Shown here in pieces: positions 26,216 through 34,937 of a DNA stretch of 64,000 nt. Made by a program: the position numbers and the translations under genes. The DNA lies in NCBI GenBank assembly GCA_900544675.1, contig UQVZ01000002.1, positions 86,330 through 150,329 of the forward strand. The letters run 5' to 3'. The DNA comes from an uncultured Bacteroides sp. GTDB lineage: Bacteria > Bacteroidota > Bacteroidia > Bacteroidales > Bacteroidaceae. A model generated the notes under the pieces. The model had not been told where the DNA came from. It saw only the letters and a program-made list of their open reading frames with translations, and did not search any database. The number at the start of each line of letters is the position of its first letter. The first letter of the stretch is position 1.

Positions 26216-27201
26216 TAAATAGACAACTCGTCAAGCACCTTTATCAGCGACTTGTCGAGCGGCTTGTCTTTCTTGATGGCTTCGCTGAAAGGCACATATA
26301 CCACCTTATCATTACGGATACCAATCATCACATTGCGCTGGTCTTCCTTCAGTGCCTCGATGGCGCCTACACCCAGACGGCTCGACAAGATACGGTCGTA
26401 GGCACTGGGAGAACCGCCCCGCTGCAGGTGTCCCAAGATGGTGACACGCACATCATATTGCGGATATTCCTTCTTCACACGTTCGGCATAATGCATCGCG
26501 CCTCCGTCCTTGGGCGACTCGGACACAATGACGATACTACTGTTCTTCGACTTACGGAAACCACGTCCGATGAATTGCTCCAACTGGTCTACGTCGGTCT
26601 GGTCTTCGGGGATGATAGCTGCCTCAGCACCCGAAGCGATGGCACTGTTCTGCGCCAGGAAGCCGGCATCACGACCCATAACTTCCACAAAGAAGATACG
26701 GTCGTGCGAGGTGGCTGTGTCGCGAATCTTATCCACACATTCCACGATGGTATTCAGTGCCGTATCATAGCCGATGGTAGAGTCCGTTCCATACAGGTCG
26801 TTGTCAATCGTACCCGGCAAGCCGATGCAAGGCACATCAAATTCCTGCGCAAAAGTCAGCGCACCCGTCAGCGAACCGTTTCCGCCGATAATCACCAGCG
26901 CGTCGATGCCGGCTGCCACCATATTGTCGTATGCCTTCTGCCGTCCTTCGGGCGTCATGAAGTCTTTCGAGCGTGCCGTTTTCAGAATCGTACCTCCACG
27001 CTGGATGATGCTACTCACGTCTTGCGTGGTCAGTTCCTTGATTTCGTTACGAATCAGTCCTTCATATCCGCGATAGATACCTTTCACCGTATAGCCGTTG
27101 AATATGGCGCTTCGCGTCACGGCACGGATAGCTGCGTTCATTCCCGAAGCATCGCCTCCCGATGTCAGGATTCCAATACATTTAATCTGTTTCATACCCA
27201 A
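26215..27201 (-). CDS. pfkA: ATP-dependent 6-phosphofructokinase
   Basis: This 328-residue glycolytic kinase has an N-terminal GGDASGMNAAIRAVTR, a nucleotide site around IIGGNGSLTGA (the GGDGS position) and fructose-6-phosphate/catalytic loop PGTIDNDLYGTDSTIGYDTA. The NSSIVIVSE segment and C-terminal GHLQRGGSPSAYDRILSSRLG are typical of bacterial PfkA. The GGNGS in place of GGDGS may relate to cofactor preference but I cannot decide. A -7 box at 27254-27261 lies about 50 bases upstream. Confidence 0.93.
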   Translation of the reverse strand: MGMKQIKCIGILTSGGDASGMNAAIRAVTRSAIFNGYTVKGIYRGYEGLIRNEIKELTTQDVSSIIQRGGTILKTARSKDFMTPEGRQKAYDNMVAAGIDALVIIGGNGSLTGALTFAQEFDVPCIGLPGTIDNDLYGTDSTIGYDTALNTIVECVDKIRDTATSHDRIFFVEVMGRDAGFLAQNSAIASGAEAAIIPEDQTDVDQLEQFIGRGFRKSKNSSIVIVSESPKDGGAMHYAERVKKEYPQYDVRVTILGHLQRGGSPSAYDRILSSRLGVGAIEALKEDQRNVMIGIRNDKVVYVPFSEAIKKDKPLDKSLIKVLDELSI

Positions 27202-27253
27202 TTGATAAGTTAGTTAAATCTCCTGGTTTCCCGTTAGGGGAAAACAAGCACCT

Positions 27254-27261
27254 CAAAAGTA
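27254..27261 (-). promoter_or_regulatory. -7 promoter element for pfkA
   Basis: Minus strand TACTTTTG fits TAnnTTTG. The start would be near 27247, giving a leader of about 45 nt. Confidence 0.5.
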
Positions 27262-27324
27262 AAGCATTATCGGCTAACAGCCCAATTTCCAAGTATAAAA
27301 TTTATAAAATCCGATTCTTTTCAC

Positions 27325-27332
27325 TACTTTTG
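27325..27332 (+). promoter_or_regulatory. -7 promoter element for the nitrous-oxide-stimulated-promoter family gene
   Basis: TACTTTTG followed by C fits TAnnTTTG. The transcript would begin near 27340 and contain a seven-codon frame (MKQKPNI then stop at 27342-27365) before the gene. Confidence 0.55.
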
Positions 27333-27424
27333 CCCGAGCGAATGAAACAGAAACCTAACATATAGCGACGCAAAAAAATAAATTATTCAGCCTTATCAAG
27401 TCACGTATCGAAGAAGAAAAGCGC

Positions 27425-27700
27425 GTGGTGGAGCAGATGATTGCCCTGTATTGCCGCCGTAAAGAAGGCAACGCCACGCTTTGCCCCGACTGCCAGAAGC
27501 TGTTGGAGTATGCCCATGCACGCCTTTCGCATTGCCGCTATGGCGAGCAAAAGCCGACCTGCAAGCAATGTCCCATCCATTGTTACAGTCCCCGTATGCG
27601 TGAACGAATGCGTACAGTAATGCGCTATGCCGGTCCACGCATGCTACTCTACCATCCGCTTTCAGCCCTCTTACACGTGTGGCGGGAACTTAATAAATGA
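27425..27700 (+). CDS. Nitrous-oxide-stimulated-promoter family protein
   Basis: This 91-residue cysteine-rich protein is recognised by LYCRRKEGNATLCPDCQKLLEYAHARLSHC and KPTCKQCPIHCYSPRMRERM. Eight cysteines in paired CxxC and C-x(n)-C patterns suggest metal or Fe-S binding. The family is named after its genomic position elsewhere; its function is unknown. The frame is open upstream to 27353 with plausible family sequence (RIEEEKRV) but no ATG. The GTG at 27425 is the first canonical start, yet a non-AUG start or a frameshift in the A-run at 27372-27378 may hide the true N-terminus. Confidence 0.75.
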   Translation: MVEQMIALYCRRKEGNATLCPDCQKLLEYAHARLSHCRYGEQKPTCKQCPIHCYSPRMRERMRTVMRYAGPRMLLYHPLSALLHVWRELNK

Positions 27701-27855
27701 AGAATGAAGAACGAAGAATGAAGAATCTGCGTTTCAAATAATATCGAACGCAGAGACGCGGAGGCGCAAAGTTTTCTCTTTTTTGAGAAAACAAAGCGCA
27801 CGGAGATTTTTTTATTTGAACACAGAGACACAAAGACACAGAGAAATAATTTTTT

Positions 27856-27902
27856 AATCTGCGTAATCAATGATGAAAAAAATCTGTGTAATTTGTGGTA
27901 AA
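27856..27902. repeat. Two direct arms of the CACAGATTACACAGATT repeat family
   Basis: AATCTGCGTAATCAATGATG and AATCTGTGTAATTTGTGGTA lie in tandem in the same orientation, degenerate copies of the right arm found elsewhere. Around them, 27701-27855 holds GAAGAATGAAGAA and CACAGAGACACAAAG words typical of eroded intergenic repeats. Confidence 0.5.
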
Positions 27903-27997
27903 AGAAAGCATAAAGAGGATTCAACGAAAAATCACAAAAAGGTTGCAGGTAATAAAATAATTACCTAACTTTGTCATATTAAAATAATGATTAAGTG

Positions 27998-28237
27998 ATG
28001 CCCACTATATTTATTTTATTCGGTTTCCGATTTATGTTCTATGCCAATGACCATGAACCCATTCATGTGCATGTTATAAAAGGCAATACGAGTGCCAAAT
28101 TCCTTTTATTCCCAATAAAGTTGGTAAAGAATAATGGTTTAAAATCTTCCGAACTTAAACTGGTAGAATCGATAATTGAAGAAAACCAAGAAATTATTGC
28201 AGAGCACTGGAACAAATTTTTCAACAATACAAAATAA
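27998..28237 (+). CDS. DUF4160 protein
   Basis: This 79-residue protein opens MPTIFILFGFRFMFYANDHEPIHVHVIKG. The F-(Y/F)-x-x-D-H-x-P-x-H-(V/F)-H-V pattern defines DUF4160. Members are small, often paired with a DUF2442 gene as here, eight bases downstream, and are suspected toxin-antitoxin-like modules; function is unproven. The start at 27998 (ATG) is taken over the adjacent GTG. Confidence 0.8.
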   Translation: MPTIFILFGFRFMFYANDHEPIHVHVIKGNTSAKFLLFPIKLVKNNGLKSSELKLVESIIEENQEIIAEHWNKFFNNTK

Positions 28238-28244
28238 AACAATT

Positions 28245-28661
28245 ATGGGAAAGATTGAAATTGAAAAAGTATGGCTGACCGATACGGCAGTATGGATACG
28301 TACAACCGACGGGAACGAATCTTGCGAGAAATTTTCTGATTTCCCAAGATTGCGATTTGCAACGCCCGAGCAACGAAAACATTTTACGTTAAGCGATGAA
28401 GGCATTCATTGGAAGGAAATCGATGAAGACCTTAGTTTTGAAGGATTTTTCCGCAAAAAAGAATCCAATCCTTTATATGAGTTGTTTATAAATCATCCGG
28501 AATTGAATGCCTCTGCCATTGCACGCCGCCTGGGTATGTCACAAAGCTTATTTGCCCAATACATTAGCGGAAGCAAAAAACCATCTAAAGAACGGATGGA
28601 AGAAATCTTTGAGACCATACGCTCGGTCGGCAGGGAACTTTCTTCCATTTCCGTTGCTTAA
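28245..28661 (+). CDS. DUF2442 protein with C-terminal helix-turn-helix
   Basis: This 138-residue protein has an N-terminal DUF2442 domain (VWLTDTAVWIRTTDGNES, FPRLRFATPEQRKHFTL, GIHWKEIDEDLSFEGFF). A short HTH segment at about 90-125 (NASAIARRLGMSQSLFAQYISG) resembles Xre-type domains. It starts seven bases after the DUF4160 stop, so the pair is almost certainly cotranscribed. By position the HTH protein would be the antitoxin/repressor of the pair, which is inference. Confidence 0.8.
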   Translation: MGKIEIEKVWLTDTAVWIRTTDGNESCEKFSDFPRLRFATPEQRKHFTLSDEGIHWKEIDEDLSFEGFFRKKESNPLYELFINHPELNASAIARRLGMSQSLFAQYISGSKKPSKERMEEIFETIRSVGRELSSISVA

Positions 28662-28860
28662 TTTATTGAACGCAGAAACGCGAAGAGAATGAAGAACGAA
28701 GAATGAAGAATTAAAAATCTGCGTGAATCTGCGCTAATCTGCGTTTCAAAAAGAAAACATCAACTGATTCTTCATTCAGTCTATTTTGATATTTTAACAT
28801 CAAAAGATGCAAGATTTGCTATTGCTCCGCATTTCATAGACAAAGTAACACATAGAACTT

Positions 28861-29562
28861 ATGAATATGAATGCAATGAGCAAATGGACCAAGACCTTGC
28901 TGCTTGCCACTGCGCTAAGCGGCACACTCGCTTTCTCATCGTGTCTGGACGATGACGATACTTATTACGTTGCATACAACAATGCCATCGTAACTGCCAA
29001 GACGGATACTGACGGCACGTTCTACCTGCAACTGGACGACAGCACTACCGTACTGCCGGTCAACATCGCCAACTCTCCTTTCGGTGAGAAAGAAGTAAGG
29101 GCACTGATGAACTTCGATTTCACCGAGGAATCGGCAGGCAACTACGACCAAGCCGTAAAAGTCTACTGGATAGACAGCATCCTGACCAAACCGATGGCGA
29201 CCGACTTGGGCGAAAAAAACGATTCGGTTTACGGAACCGACCCTATTGAAATCGTAAACGACTGGGTGAACATTGCCGAAGACGGATACCTGAACTTGCA
29301 TTTCCGGACGAACACGGGCGACGCAAGCACCAAACACTTTGTCAACCTCCTGTCGACCAATAACCCGGAGAATCCTTACGAAGTGGAGTTCCGCCATCAT
29401 GCTTACGGAAACAACTACGGACAGGCGGGCGACGGGATGGTGGCGTTCAAGCTCGACCAACTGCCCGACACGCAGGGCAAGACCGTCAAGCTGAAACTGA
29501 TATGGAAATCGTATAGCGGAGAAAAATCGACTGAGTTCAACTACCGCTCACCCGAAGAATAA
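28861..29562 (+). CDS. NigD-like lipoprotein
   Basis: This 233-residue secreted lipoprotein has signal KTLLLATALSGTLAFSSC with lipobox-like FSSC, then an acidic start (LDDDDTYYV) that would serve as a surface-export type signal in Bacteroidetes. The mature part has the NigD-like two-domain pattern: an N-terminal OB-like region with TDGTFYLQLDDSTTVLPVN and a C-terminal beta domain ending in KTVKLKLIWKSYSG. NigD proteins were first seen in a Bacteroides bacteriocin cluster, but most have unknown function. No bacteriocin gene is adjacent here. A three-unit palindromic repeat array lies just downstream. Confidence 0.85.
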   Translation: MNMNAMSKWTKTLLLATALSGTLAFSSCLDDDDTYYVAYNNAIVTAKTDTDGTFYLQLDDSTTVLPVNIANSPFGEKEVRALMNFDFTEESAGNYDQAVKVYWIDSILTKPMATDLGEKNDSVYGTDPIEIVNDWVNIAEDGYLNLHFRTNTGDASTKHFVNLLSTNNPENPYEVEFRHHAYGNNYGQAGDGMVAFKLDQLPDTQGKTVKLKLIWKSYSGEKSTEFNYRSPEE

Positions 29563-29635
29563 CCGCGAACCAATTACCTGTAAACGGCAGCCGAAGCTAT
29601 CCGCAAAGACAGAGGCATATTACTGCTCTCCGTGT

Positions 29636-29696
29636 AAGATTATTAATCTTCAAGCTGTAAGATTATTAATCTTCAAGCCACAAGATTATTAATCTT
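29636..29696. repeat. Three-unit palindromic array, period 23 bp
   Basis: AAGATTATTAATCTT occurs at 29636-29650, 29659-29673 and 29682-29696, separated by 8-base spacers CAAGCTGT and CAAGCCAC. Each unit is a near-palindrome (AAGATTA/TAATCTT). The same unit in reverse orientation and with the same 23-bp period forms the array at 63796-63856. The surrounding 29563-29859 holds no gene. Confidence 0.9.
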
Positions 29697-29859
29697 ACAC
29701 GAAACGCAGCTAACTGAAACATCCGACTATCACTTCTTTTTCCTCCGCGTCTCTGTGCTTCTGCGGTCCATGCAATGACTTTCCTACGAAAAAACAGAAG
29801 GACAAGAGAACATCCATAGCGAAAAATCGCGAAATTTGCGGCAGTAAAAACAAGCGATT

Positions 29860-31164
29860 ATGAGTAAATATCTTGTCAGACGATACATCTTATTCGTCAT
29901 CTCTCTGTTTATCAACGCATTCGGCGTTGCTTTCATCACCAAAGCCTTATTGGGGACTTCCCCCATCACCAGTGTCAACTACGTATTGAGCATGTTCACG
30001 CCGCTCACCATGGGGCAATGGACCATCATCGTCAACCTGCTTTTTGTCGTGCTGGAAACACCGCTTATGAAACGCGCCGACTTCCGGACCGATAAACGGC
30101 TTTTCCTGCTCCAAATACCGATTTCGCTGTGCTTCGGACAATTTATCGACTTCTCGATGAACATGCTTTATTGGCTCGACCCGGTTTCTTACCCCGGCAA
30201 AATAGCCAGTCTGCTGGCTGGATGTGTCATTCTTGCCATCGGTATCGCGCTCGAAGTCAAGGCAAACGTGGCGATGGCATCGGGCGAATACTTTGTAAGG
30301 GTCATTGCGCGTCGGTTTCATGGAGAGTTCGGTTATGTCAAGCTGGGATTTGATGTGTCGCAGGTGCTGATAGCCTGCAGCTTCTCGCTGGCATTCATGT
30401 CGGGCATCTACGGCGTGCGCGAAGGCACGGTGATAGCCGCTCTGATAACGGGACCGATTGTCCACTTCGTCACTCCCTATCTGGCTGTGATTGACCAATG
30501 GATAAAAGAGGCAAAAACTGTACCCACAAGCAGCAATGCACAGCCTCAGCATATCATCATCACCATCGCCCGCGAGTTCGGAAGCGGCGGTCACCTGTTA
30601 GGCGAAATGCTTGCCAAGCAACTGGGCATCGCTCTCTACGACAAACAATTCATCCATCTGGCTGCCCAGAAAAGCGGCATGGACGAGCAATACATCATTG
30701 CCAACGAGCAATCCATCCCGTCATTCTGGCTGAAATGTATTTTCTCGCAAAACTATGAATCGGCATTGGAACACAGCCTTTCATCGGATGACGTACTGTT
30801 CGTGGCAGAAAGCAAGATTATCCAGGAACTGGCCGAGAAAGAAGCCTGCGTCATTGTGGGAAGATGTGCGGACTACATTCTGAAAGACTATCCGCACCTC
30901 ATCAAGGTATTCTGTTACTCGGATGCCGCAAGCGCGCTGAAGCGGTGCACCGAAGAGTACGGCATCTCGAAAGAAACAGCCGAAAGCGAAATCAAGCGCA
31001 TCAACCGTTCGCGTGTTGCCCATTATGAATATTATACGGGACAAAAATGGGGCGAACCGCATCAGTATAATCTGATGATTAACACCGGAAGCATGCCGCT
31101 CGATGTCGCTTGCGGACTGATAAAAGACCTTTACCTCAGAATGCAAAAGGCGGAACCAGCATAG
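29860..31164 (+). CDS. Fusion of a YczE/DUF6198-like membrane domain with a cytidylate-kinase-like domain
   Basis: This 434-residue protein has an N-terminal half (about 1-215) with five or six membrane segments (YILFVISLFINAFGVAFIT, IASLLAGCVILAIGIAL), the pattern of YczE/DUF6198 transporters. The C-terminal half (about 230-430) is a cytidylate-kinase-2-like P-loop domain: IIITIAREFGSGGHLLGEML, then GRCADYIL and RINRSRVAHYEYYTG. Both families occur separately; here they are one polypeptide, which suggests phosphorylation coupled to transport or signalling. The substrate is unknown. Its last 29 bases overlap the convergent metallo-beta-lactamase gene. Confidence 0.85.
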   Translation: MSKYLVRRYILFVISLFINAFGVAFITKALLGTSPITSVNYVLSMFTPLTMGQWTIIVNLLFVVLETPLMKRADFRTDKRLFLLQIPISLCFGQFIDFSMNMLYWLDPVSYPGKIASLLAGCVILAIGIALEVKANVAMASGEYFVRVIARRFHGEFGYVKLGFDVSQVLIACSFSLAFMSGIYGVREGTVIAALITGPIVHFVTPYLAVIDQWIKEAKTVPTSSNAQPQHIIITIAREFGSGGHLLGEMLAKQLGIALYDKQFIHLAAQKSGMDEQYIIANEQSIPSFWLKCIFSQNYESALEHSLSSDDVLFVAESKIIQELAEKEACVIVGRCADYILKDYPHLIKVFCYSDAASALKRCTEEYGISKETAESEIKRINRSRVAHYEYYTGQKWGEPHQYNLMINTGSMPLDVACGLIKDLYLRMQKAEPA

Positions 31165-32008
31165 CCGGTACCGGAAGGTGCATGCCTGCCAGGGTCAAGC
31201 CATTCTCCTTGGCATATTGCAGGTAATGCTTGCGTGAGCGGATGGCTTCTTCCGGGTCCATGTCGAACGAAGCGCAGATATCGGGATGAGCCAACTGAAG
31301 CGCCGCGCCGTGAATCAGGTCGCCTATCACCAGCAGTTTGCCAGCCTGATACACCGTATGTCCCGGTGTATGCCCGATGGCTTCCATCGCCACTACCTTG
31401 CCCGGCAAGGTGTCGCCGAACTCGAAGAAATGCAAACGCTCTCCGTATACCTCCACCAGCTTTTCCACTTCCGCACGCCGGGAAGCTTCCATCTTCATCC
31501 AACCGTCATACTCTGCCTTTGACGCATACACCTCGGCACGGGGAAATACGGCAGTATCTCCTTTCAGCATACCGCCGATGTGGTCGTGGTGGAAATGGGT
31601 CAGATAAACATACTTCACGTCTTCGGGCTTCACGCCGATGGAGTCCAGCCCTGCCGGCAAACGACTGTCGGGCGCACCCAGTCCGGCATCGAACAGAATC
31701 TGCACTCCTTCCGTCTCTACCCAGAAGGTACTGATGGACGAAGGTATGCCAGCCTCCAGCCCCAGGCTCTTGATTAAGCTGTCCGAAGCTGCCGCAAACA
31801 GGGAAGGCGGCATCAGTTTGTCTTGCGCATTGTCCTGCATCCAGGTCACGCTTACCCCTTCCACTTGCCGTGTCTGCACAGTTCCTACCGCCTGTACCGA
31901 ATCTTTTTCCATACTTTCACCTTGTTTTTTCGTGTTTCCTCCACAACTGCAGACCAGCGTCATGCAGCCCAGCAGCAACATCCAATTCCATTTCTTTCTT
32001 GTTTTCAT
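31136..32008 (-). CDS. Metallo-beta-lactamase-fold lipoprotein hydrolase
   Basis: This 290-residue exported protein has signal MLLLGCMTLVCSCGG with a lipoprotein-type cysteine. The metallo-beta-lactamase fold has zinc motif THFHHDHIGG (H-x-H-x-D-H), a later His in IGHTPGHTVY, and Asp in VIGDLIHG. The arrangement resembles quorum-quenching lactonases and related hydrolases, but the substrate is unknown. Its C-terminal codons overlap the end of the convergent fusion gene by 29 bases. Confidence 0.87.
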   Translation of the reverse strand: MKTRKKWNWMLLLGCMTLVCSCGGNTKKQGESMEKDSVQAVGTVQTRQVEGVSVTWMQDNAQDKLMPPSLFAAASDSLIKSLGLEAGIPSSISTFWVETEGVQILFDAGLGAPDSRLPAGLDSIGVKPEDVKYVYLTHFHHDHIGGMLKGDTAVFPRAEVYASKAEYDGWMKMEASRRAEVEKLVEVYGERLHFFEFGDTLPGKVVAMEAIGHTPGHTVYQAGKLLVIGDLIHGAALQLAHPDICASFDMDPEEAIRSRKHYLQYAKENGLTLAGMHLPVPAMLVPPFAF

Positions 32009-32080
32009 ACGCTATATATTATTTGATTGTGTTGTCAAAACAAAGCAAAAATCCAGCATGTCCATCAATTTCTCCATTCT

Positions 32081-33028
32081 TCATTCATTCAATGCTCCGC
32101 AATGCGGACAAATACCTTTGGCACGCATCTTGGCACCACACGCGCCACATACATACGGATAGCGGTTCGATTTGCATAGCCAGCGAACGCAGCCTGCCCC
32201 GTATGCCAACAGACAGACATACGCCACATAGACATTGACATACGTAAAGAAGATATAAATGAAAATGCAACACGAAATCAGTCCTACGAGGTAGAAAAAT
32301 GCCACCTCTACTTTCGTCTGATGGAACAGGTCGTCGAGCATCGCCACACCTACCAGCACAATCAGCCCCACACATACGATGAAGAAACCCAGGATGAAAG
32401 GCACATCGAAAGGATTCAACGAAGGGGCGTAATAATAGTGCTCCCACGTTTCGGGAACAAAATGCTGGATGCTGTTATATGTAGTGGCCGCAACCGCCAT
32501 CAGCAAAGACAACAGGATGGGAAATACACTATCGATGTCGTTCAGCCAAATGAGCTTGATTTGCTTGCGCCGCACCGCCCGATAGACAAACCACAAGAAA
32601 AACACCGCCAATACCAAAAAGAAAGGCAAGGTGTGCGCATTGCTGAAGAAATGAATGAAACGCGAAATGGGGTCGACCGGCACGATATTCTCCAACAGGC
32701 GGTGTTCCTGAATCCAACCGATGGTCTCCTGATCGCGTGCCACCTTCACCCAAACCGAATCGACTGAATCTTGCGGATGTACATCAAACTCCGCTACCAC
32801 CACTTCATCGCCCCTCACCAACGGGACCGTATCCATAAAGGGAAGCACGTGCAGCCACAAGGTGTCTGCCTCCACCTGAAAATTGCTGTTCAACGCATAC
32901 ATCCGCGAATAACAACGAACCGAATCGCCTCCTTCCTTTCCGGCAAGATGCGTCACCGGCTGATAACGGCAAGCCGTCACCAACACCAGCAACAACAGGA
33001 ACGGTACGAAATACTTACTTTTCAGCAT
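32081..33028 (-). CDS. Membrane lipoprotein with SH3-like region and C-terminal zinc ribbon
   Basis: This 315-residue protein has lipoprotein-type signal VPFLLLLVLVTACRYQP. A periplasmic region at about 25-115 resembles an SH3b fold (WVKVARDQETIGWIQEHRLL). Four membrane segments follow at about 140-285, and a cytoplasmic zinc ribbon CGACGAKMRAKGICPHCG is at the end. I recognise no named family. The start overlaps the end of the U32 peptidase gene by 14 bases, implying coupled expression. Confidence 0.7.
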   Translation of the reverse strand: MLKSKYFVPFLLLLVLVTACRYQPVTHLAGKEGGDSVRCYSRMYALNSNFQVEADTLWLHVLPFMDTVPLVRGDEVVVAEFDVHPQDSVDSVWVKVARDQETIGWIQEHRLLENIVPVDPISRFIHFFSNAHTLPFFLVLAVFFLWFVYRAVRRKQIKLIWLNDIDSVFPILLSLLMAVAATTYNSIQHFVPETWEHYYYAPSLNPFDVPFILGFFIVCVGLIVLVGVAMLDDLFHQTKVEVAFFYLVGLISCCIFIYIFFTYVNVYVAYVCLLAYGAGCVRWLCKSNRYPYVCGACGAKMRAKGICPHCGALNE

Positions 33029-34835
33029 ATACTTTCATCTGACATTGTTTACAATCGAACTCCAACCGAAAGCGTTTTCCATCGCTACTCATCAAGTAAT
33101 ACGGTTCACGGTAAGGTGAACGTTTCTTCTGATGTACGGGACACCAGCCCAGACTGTACCGGATGCAATGCTTGCAAAACATCAATGCCGCTCCCGCAGG
33201 TGCCTCTTTCTCGAAAGCGGGAGCTATCTCCCCTACTCCGTGCAGGCGATAGAAAGCCATCGCTTCAGAGTTCATCACGTTTCCCCGATAGCTCAACTCT
33301 TTTTCGGGGAAAGGATGAGCGGTCTGTATCCATCTTCTCCGCTCCTGGGGATAGGTGATGCGGCGTGCCTGAAGCAGGCGTTCCACTCCTCTGCGGCGTA
33401 AATCCGAAAGCTCGGACGAAGGGATGAACCAGTCTCCCGTCAAGTCTATCAGAACCTCCCGTGCCTCGAAAGGCGTATTGCCCAACTTGCTCAACTGGGT
33501 CTTGAAATTCTCTGCCTGCGAAGTGCGTGCCGGTTCCTTCTCGCGTGCCAGCACCACGCTCACACGGTTATGGTCTTCATCGGTCAGGGTCAAGGTGAAA
33601 CCGAAATTGTTTTCTGCCAGCCGCATATCCAAAGCCAACTTCCGTTCGGCAGACTTTTTCTGCATAGTCCGTTCAAATTCCTGGTCGAAGTTGCGGTAAA
33701 GCACCGCCTTCGGACGCAAGCGGCGGGGCATCTCCTGCGGAAAGAGCTTGTTGTTCTCCACGCGGTTCACCCGAAATCCTTGCAGCTTGCCTTGCTCGTC
33801 CAGGTAGCACAGACCGTCTCCGTTGGCAAAAGGTTTCACCCCGGCAACCGTCAGATAATTGCTTCGCACCTCTTTCACCGTGCCCACTTCCTCGCCCAAT
33901 GACTTGGGTGTATTCAGATTGAAGATGCCCGGATTGCGTCCGTGAGCAAAATAATCGGTAAATCCTCGGCTGAAACTTTTATCCAACTGGGGACAGAAAG
34001 CCAAACGTACCTTGCCCGACGAGGCAGACACATATTCTTTCCGGCGCTTGAAAATGGCATCCAGACGTTGGCGATAGTATGCCGTGACATTCTTCACATA
34101 CGACACATCTTTCAGCCGGCCTTCTATCTTGAGCGAAGAAGCTCCGGCATCGAGCAGCTCTTCAAGGTTCTCGCTCTGGTTCATATCTTTCAGAGAAAGC
34201 AGGTGCTTGTCGTGTACGATAACCTTTCCGTCGGCATCCGTCAGGTCGAAACCCAACCGGCAGAACTGGGCACACTCACCGCGGTTGGCACTTCGCCCGT
34301 AGCACGCCTGGCTTACATAGCACTGGCCGCTATAGCTCACACACAAGGCTCCGTGAACGAATACTTCGAGCAACGTATCGGGACATTGCCGATGGATATG
34401 CCGGATTTCGTCTATACTCAATTCACGTGCCAAGACCACCTGACGGAATCCCGCTTCTGCCAGAAACTGCACTTTCTCCGCCGTCCGGTTATCCATCTGC
34501 GTGCTGGCGTGGAGCGGGATGGGCGGAAGATTGAGCCGGGTAATGCCCATATCCTGTACAATCAAGGCATCCACCCCGATGCGGTACAAGTCCCATATCA
34601 TAGCTTCGGTAGCTTTCAGTTCCTCTTCCTTCAGGATGGTATTGACCGTGACATAGATGCGTGCCCGATACAGATGGGCATACCGCACCAGTTCGGCAAT
34701 GTCTTCCAGCGAGTTTCCTGCCGCCGCACGGGCACCGAAACGAGGCGCACCGATATACACCGCGTCCGCTCCGTGATTGATAGCTTCCAATCCGCACTCC
34801 AGATTCTTGGCAGGAGCCAAAAGTTCGATAGTCAT
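33015..34835 (-). CDS. U32 family peptidase / RNA hydroxylation-type protein
   Basis: This 606-residue protein has an N-terminal TIM-barrel peptidase U32 domain, with LLAPAKNLECGLEAINHGADAVYIGAPRFGARA reduced here to its key segments, FVHGALCVSYSGQCY and RGECAQFCR. A collagenase-like C-terminal domain follows, and a Cys cluster (CKHCIRYSLGWCP ... DCKQCQ) at the end could bind an Fe-S cluster. Relatives RlhA and TrhP take part in RNA hydroxylation, while others are called proteases. The ATG at 34835 gives the family N-terminus; the ORF extends ten codons further. Confidence 0.88.
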   Translation of the reverse strand: MTIELLAPAKNLECGLEAINHGADAVYIGAPRFGARAAAGNSLEDIAELVRYAHLYRARIYVTVNTILKEEELKATEAMIWDLYRIGVDALIVQDMGITRLNLPPIPLHASTQMDNRTAEKVQFLAEAGFRQVVLARELSIDEIRHIHRQCPDTLLEVFVHGALCVSYSGQCYVSQACYGRSANRGECAQFCRLGFDLTDADGKVIVHDKHLLSLKDMNQSENLEELLDAGASSLKIEGRLKDVSYVKNVTAYYRQRLDAIFKRRKEYVSASSGKVRLAFCPQLDKSFSRGFTDYFAHGRNPGIFNLNTPKSLGEEVGTVKEVRSNYLTVAGVKPFANGDGLCYLDEQGKLQGFRVNRVENNKLFPQEMPRRLRPKAVLYRNFDQEFERTMQKKSAERKLALDMRLAENNFGFTLTLTDEDHNRVSVVLAREKEPARTSQAENFKTQLSKLGNTPFEAREVLIDLTGDWFIPSSELSDLRRRGVERLLQARRITYPQERRRWIQTAHPFPEKELSYRGNVMNSEAMAFYRLHGVGEIAPAFEKEAPAGAALMFCKHCIRYSLGWCPVHQKKRSPYREPYYLMSSDGKRFRLEFDCKQCQMKVYAEK

Positions 34836-34857
34836 TTTCAGGTTTCTGTTTTTATGT

Positions 34858-34930
34858 TTCACCACAGATTACACAGATTAAATATATGCAATTTATTTCA
34901 ATAAAATAAATCTGTGTAATCTGTGGTGAA
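34858..34930. repeat. Inverted repeat of the CACAGATTACACAGATT family
   Basis: A left arm 34858-34879 and a right arm 34909-34930 are perfect reverse complements over 22 bases (core CACCACAGATTACACAGATT), with an AT-rich 29-base interior. It fills the U32-metA gap and may also act as a hairpin after metA. Confidence 0.9.
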
Positions 34931-34937
34931 ACTCTCG

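Noticed and set aside
28784..28805. TTTTGAT...ATCAAAA dyad before the NigD-like gene
   Set aside because: It is AT-rich with short arms and no recognisable promoter alignment, so it is not distinguishable from background.
29636..29696. Possible CRISPR-like array
   Set aside because: Units are 15-base palindromes with 8-base spacers and only three copies. Spacers are related to each other and no cas genes are near.
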